The position numbers and the translations under genes are program-made. A stretch of 64,000 nt of DNA from JAAYDF01 sp964511155 (GTDB lineage: Bacteria > Planctomycetota > Phycisphaerae > UBA1845 > PWPN01). The stretch covers positions 1-64,000 of the forward strand of contig CAZEEJ010000004.1 in NCBI GenBank assembly GCA_964511155.1, given 5' to 3'. Every line of letters begins with the position of its first letter. The first letter of the stretch is position 1. Positions 26,042 to 33,642 of the stretch are shown piece after piece. The notes under the pieces are model-generated. The model had not been told where the DNA came from. It saw only the letters and a list, made by a program, of their open reading frames with translations, and did no database searches.

Positions 26042-27877
26042 ATGATGCGAAGTGATCTGATCAAGCGCGGCGTTGAACGCGCCCCCCACCGCAGCCTGCT
26101 CAAAGGCACGGGCAATTACACCGATGCCGATCTGGACAAGCCGTTCATCGCCGTCGTCAACTCCTTCGTCGAGATCATCCCCGGGCACGCCCACCTGGAC
26201 AAGGTCGGCTATTACATCAAGGACGCGGTCCGCGCCGCCGGCGGCGTGCCCTTCATCTTCAACACCATCGGCATCGACGATGGCATCGCCATGGGCCACC
26301 TGGGGATGAAGTTCTCCCTGCCCAGCCGCGAGCTGATCGCCGACTGCGTCGAGTCGATGATCGAGGCCCACCGCTTCGACGCCATGATCTGCATCCCCAA
26401 CTGCGACAAGATCGTCCCCGGCATGATGATGGCCGCCGCCCGATGCAACATCCCCATGATCTTCGTCAGCGGCGGGCCCATGGAAGCCGGGCGGACCTCC
26501 AGCGGCCAGAAGGTCGACCTCATCAGTGCCTTCTACGCCGTCAGCCAGCACACCGCCGGCCGCATGAGCGACTCCGAACTCGCCGATATCGAAAACCACG
26601 CCTGCCCGACCTGCGGAAGCTGCTCCGGCATGTTCACCGCCAACAGCATGAACTGCCTGGCCGAGGCCCTCGGCATCGCTCTGCCCGGCAACGGCACCAT
26701 GCTGGCCACCAGCGAGGACCGCAAGCGGCTCTACCAGGCGGCCGCCCGCAGGATCGTCGAGCTGGCCAAGGCCGGCGGCCCCCTGCCGCGCCAGATCCTG
26801 ACCCGCGGGGCCTTCGAGAACGCCATGATCCTCGACATGGCCATGGGCGGCTCGACCAACACCGTCCTGCACATCCTGGCCATCGCCCACGAGGCCGGCG
26901 TGCCGTTCACCATGAAGGATATCGACGCCCTCTCTCGAAGAACGCCGAACCTGTGCAAACTGGCTCCATCCGCCGGCGACGAAGGCCGCATGTACCACAT
27001 CGAGGACTGCCAGGCCGCCGGCGGGATCATGACCATCCTCGGCGAACTCATGCGCGGCAAGCCGGGCCTGCTCAACGAGGACTGCGTCACCGTCACCGGC
27101 CGCACCATCGCCGAGAATATCCGGGAGCACGACATCCGCGCCCGCGGCGAGAAGATCCGCGTCGACGGCATCAGCACCGCCGCCCGCAGCGAACTGAGCA
27201 AGTACACCGCCAACGCCGGCAGCGGCGGCGCCGCCGTGCTCACGGTGCTCGATGAAAACATGTTCGACCCCGACGACTGCATCCGCTCCGTCGAGCGGGC
27301 CTACTCCCCCGAGGGCGGGCTGAGCATTCTGTACGGCAACATCGCCCAGGAAGGCGCGGTCGTCAAAACCGCCGGCGTGGACAAGAAAATGCTCGTGCAC
27401 ACCGGCCCGGCGGTGATCTTCGAGAGCCAGGAGGAGGCCTGTGAAGGCATCCTGGCCGGCAAGGTGAAGCCCGGTGACGTGGTGGTCATCCGCTACGAAG
27501 GCCCCCGGGGCGGCCCCGGCATGCAGGAGATGCTCGCCCCGACCAGCTATATCAAGGGTTTTCCCGAGCTGGCCAACTCCGTGGCCCTCATCACCGACGG
27601 GCGCTTCAGCGGCGGAACCGCCGGGGCGTGCATCGGGCACGTCAGCCCCGAGGCCGCCCGCGGCGGGGCCATCGGGCTCCTCCAGGCCGGCGACGTCATC
27701 GAAATCGACATCCCCGGCCGCAAGCTCAACGCCCGGCTGTCCGATGCTGAACTGGCCCAGCGCCGCAAGGCCTGGACACCGCCCGCCCCACGCTTCAAAA
27801 CCGGCTACCTGGCCAAGTACACCAGCATGGCCACCAGCGCCGCCACGGGAGCAGTCCTCAAGTGGGACCAGGCGTAA
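26042..27877 (+). CDS. ilvD: Dihydroxy-acid dehydratase
   Basis: 611 residues, near the usual 550-620. It dehydrates 2,3-dihydroxy-acids in valine, leucine and isoleucine synthesis and holds an Fe-S cluster. CIPNCDKIVPGMMMA and ACPTCGSCSGMFTANSMNCL supply the cluster cysteines; GGSTNTVLHILAIAHEAG and YEGPRGGPGMQEML are family hallmarks. The start could be the ATG at 26042 or 26045. No linked ilv genes are visible. Three repeat units lie just upstream. Confidence 0.95.
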   Translation: MMRSDLIKRGVERAPHRSLLKGTGNYTDADLDKPFIAVVNSFVEIIPGHAHLDKVGYYIKDAVRAAGGVPFIFNTIGIDDGIAMGHLGMKFSLPSRELIADCVESMIEAHRFDAMICIPNCDKIVPGMMMAAARCNIPMIFVSGGPMEAGRTSSGQKVDLISAFYAVSQHTAGRMSDSELADIENHACPTCGSCSGMFTANSMNCLAEALGIALPGNGTMLATSEDRKRLYQAAARRIVELAKAGGPLPRQILTRGAFENAMILDMAMGGSTNTVLHILAIAHEAGVPFTMKDIDALSRRTPNLCKLAPSAGDEGRMYHIEDCQAAGGIMTILGELMRGKPGLLNEDCVTVTGRTIAENIREHDIRARGEKIRVDGISTAARSELSKYTANAGSGGAAVLTVLDENMFDPDDCIRSVERAYSPEGGLSILYGNIAQEGAVVKTAGVDKKMLVHTGPAVIFESQEEACEGILAGKVKPGDVVVIRYEGPRGGPGMQEMLAPTSYIKGFPELANSVALITDGRFSGGTAGACIGHVSPEAARGGAIGLLQAGDVIEIDIPGRKLNARLSDAELAQRRKAWTPPAPRFKTGYLAKYTSMATSAATGAVLKWDQA

Positions 27878-27927
27878 CCGCCGCAGATAACGAGCCCCAA
27901 GCGCAAGCGCGGGGTTTCGCGTGGAAG

Positions 27928-28014
27928 GTCGGGGATCGGGGGCAACCAGCCGCTTGCGGCTTCGCACGACAGCGTGCAGATCCCCCAGTGTGCCACTGCT
28001 CTTTTGAGCAGTGC
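27928..28014. repeat. C+B composite repeat, copy 2
   Basis: G-rich lead, unit C from 27950 and hairpin B at 27990-28014 (25 nt; one extra T in the loop). Lies directly upstream of the thioredoxin-like gene. Confidence 0.85.
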
Positions 28015-28052
28015 GGCGAGCGAACAACGCCGCCAAGCCGAGGAATGACACG

Positions 28053-28553
28053 ATGAGCACCGATCCGGAAACCAACGACCCGCGGCCTTCCTGTGCCACC
28101 GGCAGTTGCGGCGGCAGATCATGGATGGTATGGCTCGGCCTGCTGGCCGTGATCGTCCTCTACACCGTGCTGGATCACCGCAGTAACCAGACCACCCCGG
28201 CCGCCTTCACCTGGGTCGAAGACTTCGACGCCGGTCTGGCCGAGGCCCGGCGCACCAACCGCCCGGTCCTCCTCAAGTTCTACGCCACCTGGTGCGCCCC
28301 CTGCCGCATTCTCGACCGGGAGGTCTTCAGTCGCCAGGACGTCGCCGAGGCCTTGGCCGGCTGGGTCCCCATCAGTATCGACGTGGACAAGCAGGAGCCG
28401 ATCGCGGATCGCTATGAGATATCCAGCATCCCCGTGATGCTGGCCCTGAGCCCCACTGGCGAGGTGCTCGCCCGGGTTAACGGGACCCTCTCCGCCGAAG
28501 AGTTCATCCGCTTCGTCCGTGACCACCAACCCGCCGTCCCGGCCGGCAAGTGA
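28053..28553 (+). CDS. Membrane-anchored thioredoxin-fold protein
   Basis: 166 residues starting MSTDPETNDPRPSCATGSCG. One transmembrane segment (about 24-40, WMVWLGLLAVIVLYTVL) then a thioredoxin fold with the CxxC active site (WCAPC, Cys81 and Cys84) and cis-Pro context (ISSIPVMLAL). It probably reduces or isomerises disulfides on the outer face of the inner membrane. The start ATG is preceded by CCGAGGA. Confidence 0.9.
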   Translation: MSTDPETNDPRPSCATGSCGGRSWMVWLGLLAVIVLYTVLDHRSNQTTPAAFTWVEDFDAGLAEARRTNRPVLLKFYATWCAPCRILDREVFSRQDVAEALAGWVPISIDVDKQEPIADRYEISSIPVMLALSPTGEVLARVNGTLSAEEFIRFVRDHQPAVPAGK

Positions 28554-28555
28554 CC

Positions 28556-28720
28556 ACGGGTCGCGGATCGGGAATCGGGGATCGGGAGTCGGGGATCGGG
28601 AGTCGGGAGTCGGGGGTCGAAGATCGGGGATCGGGGATCGGGGATCGGGGATCAGGGGTCGGGGATCGGGGGTCGGAGATCGGGGTCGAAGATCGGGGAT
28701 CGAGGATTGGGGATCAAGCA
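28556..28720. repeat. GGGGATC/GGGAGTC array, G-quadruplex-prone
   Basis: About 165 bp in which runs of three or more G occur every seven or eight bases (GGGGATCGGGAGTCGGGG type). This is a continuous G-rich strand on plus, C-rich on minus. The gene-free stretch 28554-29127 holds this array, a 71-bp palindrome, a C+B composite, MITE-like half-sites, hairpin B and 8-bp repeats. Confidence 0.9.
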
Positions 28721-28722
28721 AG

Positions 28723-28793
28723 CCCAGGGATAACCGGCCCGGCGGAGGTCGTCCCGATGATGCGGGATTACTGGCGGGCCGGTTATCCCTGGG
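28723..28793. repeat. 71-bp palindromic element H, copy 1
   Basis: The termini CCCAGGGATAACCGGCCCG and CGGGCCGGTTATCCCTGGG are perfect inverted repeats. The inverted copy 54020-54091 matches over the full length with few changes. Confidence 0.9.
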
Positions 28794-28900
28794 TTTCGGG
28801 ATCAGGGATTATGGATCGGGGATCTGCGGACGACCCGCCGCTTGCGGCTTCGCACGACAGCGTGCAGATTCCCCGTGTGCCACTGCTCTTTGAGCAGTGT
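28794..28900. repeat. C+B composite repeat, copy 3
   Basis: GGGATC-rich lead, unit C from 28838 and hairpin B at 28877-28900. Arrangement as at 25740-25859 and 27928-28014. Confidence 0.85.
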
Positions 28901-28963
28901 CGAGCGCGCCCAACGCCACTGCGTATCCGTGCAGCACCCCGTGCGCCATTGCTCTGTGCAAGC

Positions 28964-29000
28964 TTGTTCGTGGACAGAACCGAGTCAACTTGTTCGTGGT
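28964..29000. repeat. Two MITE-like half-sites
   Basis: AGCTTGTTCGTGGACAGAAC and CGAGTCAACTTGTTCGTGG resemble the inner motifs of the element at 9431-9571. No terminal repeats remain. Confidence 0.6.
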
Positions 29001-29017
29001 CGAGACCGCCCCCCGAA

Positions 29018-29135
29018 GCACTGCTCAAAGAGCAGTGGCACACGGACCGCGAAGCGGCAAGCCGGCAGCAAAGCTCATCCCGCTATCCCGCCAACTCACT
29101 TGCTAACTCGCGAACTCGCTAACTCGCTCACTCCT
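29018..29135. repeat. Inverted hairpin B followed by 8-bp-type repeats
   Basis: GCACTGCTCAAAGAGCAGTGGCAC at 29018-29041 is hairpin B. It is followed by a CCGCGAAGCGGCAAGCC unit and degenerate CTAACTCG/CTCACTTG repeats, the same order as the repeat at 46175-46346. Confidence 0.8.
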
Positions 29136-30057
29136 CCGACTTCGCCGCCGGGCAAAGCTCGCTCATCGTCTTATGGAAGAAGCTCACGCACTGGGCCACT
29201 TCCGGCATCGAGTTCTCCCAGTTGTGCTCGTACTCGACCATCACGCCGCCGCTGAATCCTTGCCGGTGCAGCTCAGCCAGCAGCGCTCGGGCATTCCCCA
29301 CCCCCGTGCCCCAGGGCACGTCATGGCTGTCCTTCTTCTTCTCCTTCAGGTCCTTGAAGTGCGACCAGAGGATGCGCCCTTCCAGCTTCTTCAGGCACTC
29401 GAGCGGGTTCAGCCCCGAACGGACCCAGTGCCCGGTATCCGCACACGCCCCGATCCGCTTGCTCCGCCCCTCGATGGCCTTCAGTACCGTGTCCGGGTTC
29501 CAGTACCGCGACGGGGCCGGGTGATTGTGGATGGCCACGTTGATCCGGTACTCGTTGGCCAGCCGATCGATCATCTCCAGGGTTGCCGGATCCGGTTCCG
29601 AAGTAATCGTGGTCACCCCCAGCACCTTGGCGAAGTCAAAGACCTTGCGGGCTGATGCTTCGTCCTCCCCAAAACCCACGACACCGAACCCCAGAATCCG
29701 TACCTGGGCCTCATCGAGTTTGTTCTTGAGCTGGGCGATCAACGCGACCGGCAGGTCAGGGTTGAACTTCACACCTTCGTGGTCCTTGCTGAACGCCTGC
29801 CCCGGGAACGCCTCCATCGTGCGCAACCCCAGCGCCTGGGCCTTCTCGATCGCCTCGAACAGCGTGAACAACCGGAATGTATAGGCTTGCGTCCCGACCA
29901 TCATGCATGGCCCCTCCGGGCAGGCAGCGGGAGCCGCCGCCGCCACCGTACGTGCACAGCACGGCGCCGCCGCCTGCGCCGCACCGGCAACCATCAGACT
30001 CACCAACGCCCCCGCACCCATCATCGTCACCCATGTCCGCATGGTCATCGCCCTCAT
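29128..30057 (-). CDS. Exported sugar phosphate isomerase/epimerase-like (AP endonuclease 2 fold) protein
   Basis: 309 residues from the chosen ATG; nearby ATGs at 30048 and 30042 are possible. The signal peptide includes VSLMVAGAAQAAAP. The body is a TIM barrel of the xylose isomerase-like group: GTQAYTFRLFTLFEAIEKAQ, metal-ligand context in INVAIHNHPAPSRYW and GACADTGHWVRSG, WSHFKDLKEK, and a terminal Glu in MVEYEHNWEN. Typical of secreted Planctomycetes sugar isomerases; substrate unknown. Confidence 0.88.
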   Translation of the reverse strand: MRAMTMRTWVTMMGAGALVSLMVAGAAQAAAPCCARTVAAAAPAACPEGPCMMVGTQAYTFRLFTLFEAIEKAQALGLRTMEAFPGQAFSKDHEGVKFNPDLPVALIAQLKNKLDEAQVRILGFGVVGFGEDEASARKVFDFAKVLGVTTITSEPDPATLEMIDRLANEYRINVAIHNHPAPSRYWNPDTVLKAIEGRSKRIGACADTGHWVRSGLNPLECLKKLEGRILWSHFKDLKEKKKDSHDVPWGTGVGNARALLAELHRQGFSGGVMVEYEHNWENSMPEVAQCVSFFHKTMSELCPAAKSEE

Positions 30058-30297
30058 CTGCACCCCACGCTCCTGCGCCCGGCACACGCGTGCCCCGGCA
30101 ACCTCGCACTGCTTGGCGCCCGCCTCAGCGGCACCGTGGGGATTGTAACACGCCCCACCACCCGCCGAAAGCCACGAATCGCGATCAACGCGAAGCCATG
30201 GTTCACGATCAAAACGCAGTCACCCGTCGCGGGCAAAACCCACGACCCGGCTTGCCTCTTCGCGGGCAAACCACATCACAAGGCCGCACCGCGGCCC

Positions 30298-31191
30298 TTA
30301 CGGTCCCAGCACGCCCGCCTCGCCCAGGAATTGTGCGATACGCCGCCAGTAATCCGCCTCCTCCTCGCCCGATCGCGGCAGGTCGTTGTGCCCAGACGCG
30401 TACTCGACGTACACCGCTCGCGGAGCGACCTCTTTCAACCACCTTCCGTGCCTGACGGGGATGATGGTGTCGCGTGCACCGTGAAAAATCAGCACCGGCA
30501 CGTCCAGCTCCGCCAGCACGCGGTCGTTGCGGAACGGGTGCCGTGCCAGGAACTGCGGCACCCCGTATCCGTACGCCATGCTCGCCAGGCTGGCGAACGT
30601 CGACTGCACAATCAAGGCCGCGGGCGGACGCTCCCGGGCCACGTCGCAGGCCACGCCCCCGCCCAACGACCGCCCATGAAATACGATCCTGGAGCCGTCG
30701 ACCTCCGGCCGCTCACGCAGCGCATCGACGAAACGGACGCTGTCCTCACGCAAGGCGGCCTGCGACGGCCGGCCACCCGAAGCCCCGTACCCACGGTACT
30801 CCGGCAGCAGCACCGACACGCCCAGCCGGTGATAGCCCGCCACGATGTCGTCCAGGTAATCGATGATCTCCGCGTTGCCGTGAAAGAAGACCGCCACCGG
30901 CCCCGGTCGCTCGGAACCTACGCCCGGCGCCGGCCGGAACCACGATTCGACCTCAACCCCCTCCCCCACCGCCAAACGCGTAACCACCACCGACCCGACC
31001 GGCGGCCGGGGCAGCGGCGCCGGAGCCATGTCCGCCGGAAAAATCAACCGATCCTGCTGAAGGTACATCACACCGCACCACGCCGCATACCCGCCCAGCG
31101 CATAAACCGCCACCCGAAACCACAGCCGCCGCAGCCTGCGCCTGCCGCCCCCGTCGTAGGCCTCCAGCCGTTCAGAATCACCTTCCGCCAT
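30298..31191 (-). CDS. Membrane-anchored alpha/beta hydrolase
   Basis: 297 residues. An N-terminal hydrophobic segment (WFRVAVYALGGYAAWCGVMY) anchors it. The hydrolase fold has VAVFFHGNAE (oxyanion region), nucleophile Ser in HGRSLGGGVACD, acid Asp in VLIFHGARDTIIP and His in EYASGHNDLP. The sequence resembles BEM46/ABHD13-like hydrolases. The exact ester or peptide substrate is unknown. Its ATG lies just downstream of a truncated MITE-like element. Confidence 0.9.
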   Translation of the reverse strand: MAEGDSERLEAYDGGGRRRLRRLWFRVAVYALGGYAAWCGVMYLQQDRLIFPADMAPAPLPRPPVGSVVVTRLAVGEGVEVESWFRPAPGVGSERPGPVAVFFHGNAEIIDYLDDIVAGYHRLGVSVLLPEYRGYGASGGRPSQAALREDSVRFVDALRERPEVDGSRIVFHGRSLGGGVACDVARERPPAALIVQSTFASLASMAYGYGVPQFLARHPFRNDRVLAELDVPVLIFHGARDTIIPVRHGRWLKEVAPRAVYVEYASGHNDLPRSGEEEADYWRRIAQFLGEAGVLGP

Positions 31192-31206
31192 ATTGCACCT
31201 CCTGCC

Positions 31207-31329
31207 GGCGGCGTCCCTACCAAGTCCAAGGCAACTTGTTGCCGCTCATCAGATACGCTTGGGCACGTCCATCGACAGGTTGGCTCGGTCCTTGGTGAAT
31301 CGACACCCCGCCGATTCTGTCGCAGACCC
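31207..31329. mobile_element. Truncated relative of the 9431-9571 MITE-like element
   Basis: In reverse orientation it matches the inner part and one end: AGGCAACTTGTTG, GGGCACGTCCATCGACAGGT and the right terminus CCCCGCCGATTCTGTCGCAGACCC (31306-31329), one mismatch from the intact element. The other terminus is lost or degenerate. It sits 16 bp upstream of the alpha/beta hydrolase start. Confidence 0.8.
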
Positions 31330-31415
31330 AATCCGTCCGGCGAACTCACGCTCCCGTAGACGGAGCCCGCACCCTCGCATAGCATAACCGCTCCCCGTAA
31401 CGGAGACCGTCGCTT

Positions 31416-32378
31416 ATGCTTTTCGAGAGAGTGCTCTTCGGCAGTCTGATGATCGGTGCCCTGGTCGGCCTCATCATCCTCGATACCTGGCTATCGAGCC
31501 CCACCGTGCCACAAGCCACGGCCCCGGTCTCCGGCGCCCCGGTTGGGCTGCGGACCAGTGCGCTCCCGGTCCTGCTCGTTTTGACCGCGTTGACCGTCTT
31601 GGCCACTTATGAGCTGGGGGGCCTCCTGACCAAAGGAGGCTATCGGCCGGCCACGCACTGGGCAGCATTCGTCGGGGCCGGCCTCGTGGCCATCCCCTGG
31701 GCCGTTCGCCAACAGGCCGCCCGCGCCGACGCCGCCTGGCTCGACCTTACCGACGTCAGCCTCTCCATGACCGCCTTCTGGCTCGCTGGAGGCGTCATCG
31801 GCGCCGCCCTCGCCGTCTTGGCCCGCAAGAAAACCGAGCAAGCCTTCGCCCACATGGCGGCGACGGTCTTCATGTTCATTTACCTCGGCCTGCTCGCCTC
31901 CTTCATCATGCGCATCCGATGTCTGGATCCCGGCCCGGCCGGAGCCATCCTCGTGCTCTACTGCATCCTGGTGATTAAGGTCGGCGACATCGGCGCTTAT
32001 TTCACGGGAAGGTTTCTAGGCAAGCACCCCCTCGCCCCGTGGCTGAGCCCCAAAAAGACAGTGGAGGGCTTCTTCGGCGCCGTGGTGGCCGCGGCCGCCT
32101 TCGCCGCCGCCGTCATGCCCCTCTGGGCTGCCAAAGGGGGTACGGCCTTTGGAGCTGCACCCTTCAAAATGTCGCAAGCTATTGTATTCGGGATACTTAT
32201 GGCCACCATGGGGCATCTGGGCGACCTGACCGAATCCGCTCTCAAACGCGACATCGGAGTGAAGCACTCCGGGGGGGCCAGCGCATCCTTCGGCGGACTG
32301 CTGGATATTCTCGATTCTCCGCTCTTTGCGGCCCCGGTCGCCTGGTGGGCGCTGACAATTCTGGCCGAAGCGCGATAA
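31416..32378 (+). CDS. cdsA: Phosphatidate cytidylyltransferase
   Basis: 320 residues, about eight membrane helices. It makes CDP-diacylglycerol for phospholipid synthesis. The C-terminal signature spans KVGDIGAYFTGRFLGKHPLA, SPKKTVEGFFGAV, MGHLGDLTESALKRDIGVKH and LDILDSPLFAAP. First gene of a run with phoH. A GGAG sequence precedes the ATG. Length and topology fit the family. Confidence 0.93.
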   Translation: MLFERVLFGSLMIGALVGLIILDTWLSSPTVPQATAPVSGAPVGLRTSALPVLLVLTALTVLATYELGGLLTKGGYRPATHWAAFVGAGLVAIPWAVRQQAARADAAWLDLTDVSLSMTAFWLAGGVIGAALAVLARKKTEQAFAHMAATVFMFIYLGLLASFIMRIRCLDPGPAGAILVLYCILVIKVGDIGAYFTGRFLGKHPLAPWLSPKKTVEGFFGAVVAAAAFAAAVMPLWAAKGGTAFGAAPFKMSQAIVFGILMATMGHLGDLTESALKRDIGVKHSGGASASFGGLLDILDSPLFAAPVAWWALTILAEAR

Positions 32379-32403
32379 AATAGAGGATGTCGGGCGTACG
32401 CTG

Positions 32404-33414
32404 TTGGCGGGACGGGTTCCGTCGCGGGATTCGCGGGCCGGCGCTGCCCCTGGACGGGAGACGACGAAGACGTTGGAACTCACCATCACGCTGGACGACT
32501 CCAGCAAACGTGCGGCCCTGTTCGGGTCGGGCGACCGGCACCTGCGTCTGATCCGCGGAGCCCTCGGCGTGCAGATCACGGCGCGGGACTCGTCGGTCAA
32601 GCTATCCGGCAGTGCCCAGGCCGTCGGACAGGCGGCAACCGTTCTGGAGGAACTCCAGCGACTCCTGCGTGGGCGCAACGACCTCATGGATGACCAGGTG
32701 ATCGAAGTCCTGCAATACGCCAGTCAGGTCGGGGAAACGAAGAACGGCAACGGCGACGCCATTGACGTCTATACGCGCCACGCGGTCATCCGCCCACGGA
32801 CGGACGGGCAGCGGTTGTACATTGACGCCATCCGCGAACACGACCTCGTGGTATGCGTGGGGCCGGCCGGCTCGGGCAAAACCTACCTGGCCGTGGCGAT
32901 GGCCGTCTCGATGCTCAAGGCCGGCCTGATCCAGCGTGTGATCCTGGTCCGCCCGGCAGTCGAGGCCGGCGAGAAGCTGGGCTATCTGCCGGGCGACATG
33001 CAGGCCAAAGTCAACCCCTACCTGCGACCGATTTTCGACGCCATGCACGACATGATGGGCTTCGACCAGATCAAGCGGTTCATCGCCAACGACGTGATCG
33101 AGGTGGCCCCGCTGGCGTTCATGCGCGGGCGGACGTTGAACAACAGTGCCATCATCCTGGACGAAGCCCAGAACACGACCTGCGCCCAGATGCTCATGTT
33201 CCTCACCCGGCTGGGGCACCGGAGCAAGATGATCGTGACCGGAGACGACAGCCAGATTGACCTGGAACAGCCGGAGAAGTCCGGCGTGACGGACGCCCTG
33301 CGGCGGTTGAAGGGCGTAGCGGGTGTGTCGATCATCCGGCTGAGCCACCAGGATATCGTGCGGCATCCGCTGGTTCAGGATATCGTAACCGCCTATGCAA
33401 GGCGGGAGGAATGA
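32404..33414 (+). CDS. phoH: PhoH-family ATPase
   Basis: 336 residues from the TTG at 32404; an alternative TTG at 32473 gives about 313 residues. A KH-like N-terminal region is followed by Walker A GPAGSGKTYLAVAM, a conserved PAVEAGEKLGYLPGDM and Walker B AIILDEAQNTT. Arg in TRLGHRSKMIVTGD and the C-terminal SHQDIVRHPLVQDIV are characteristic. PhoH-type ATPases are linked to RNA and ribosome maturation with YbeY, two genes downstream here. The 3' end carries a 21-bp duplication. Confidence 0.92.
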   Translation: MAGRVPSRDSRAGAAPGRETTKTLELTITLDDSSKRAALFGSGDRHLRLIRGALGVQITARDSSVKLSGSAQAVGQAATVLEELQRLLRGRNDLMDDQVIEVLQYASQVGETKNGNGDAIDVYTRHAVIRPRTDGQRLYIDAIREHDLVVCVGPAGSGKTYLAVAMAVSMLKAGLIQRVILVRPAVEAGEKLGYLPGDMQAKVNPYLRPIFDAMHDMMGFDQIKRFIANDVIEVAPLAFMRGRTLNNSAIILDEAQNTTCAQMLMFLTRLGHRSKMIVTGDDSQIDLEQPEKSGVTDALRRLKGVAGVSIIRLSHQDIVRHPLVQDIVTAYARREE

Positions 33415-33440
33415 TATTAAAGGCGGGAGGAATGATATTA
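33399..33440. repeat. 21-bp exact tandem duplication across the phoH stop codon
   Basis: The 21-bp unit AAGGCGGGAGGAATGATATT plus a final A is present at 33399-33419 and 33420-33440. The first copy contains the phoH TGA; each copy carries GGGAGGAATG, a ribosome-site-like element with an ATG. Between phoH and pgpH nothing else is seen in 33441-33642. Confidence 0.9.
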
Positions 33441-33642
33441 TCGGACGCCGGCTGTGGCAGTGGCGCACCGCGGCCGGGTTGACGATGATGTAGGAGCACG
33501 CGCCGTCCCGGGATCCGAGGAGCGGCACTCCCGACGGAACGGCCGGTGGGGTCGCCCTTGGCGTGAAGCCGGCGCCGCCCGGAACCGGCAGCCGGATCAA
33601 ACCCGTGGGGCAGCGCTCCGCGGCTCGTTCGGACGATGAGCA

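Noticed and set aside
25601..28099. A long open frame antisense to ilvD.
   Set aside because: Same cause; the sense strand carries ilvD Fe-S motifs and the antisense has no recognisable domain.
28723..28793. The palindrome end CCCAGGGATAACCGGCCC contains AGGGATAAC as in the I-SceI homing endonuclease site.
   Set aside because: Only nine bases match and the rest of the 18-bp site is absent; no intron or endonuclease gene is present.
32404..32472. Whether phoH truly starts at TTG 32404.
   Set aside because: Not rejected outright; an alternative TTG at 32473 exists and no ribosome site is decisive, so the longer form is listed with a note.
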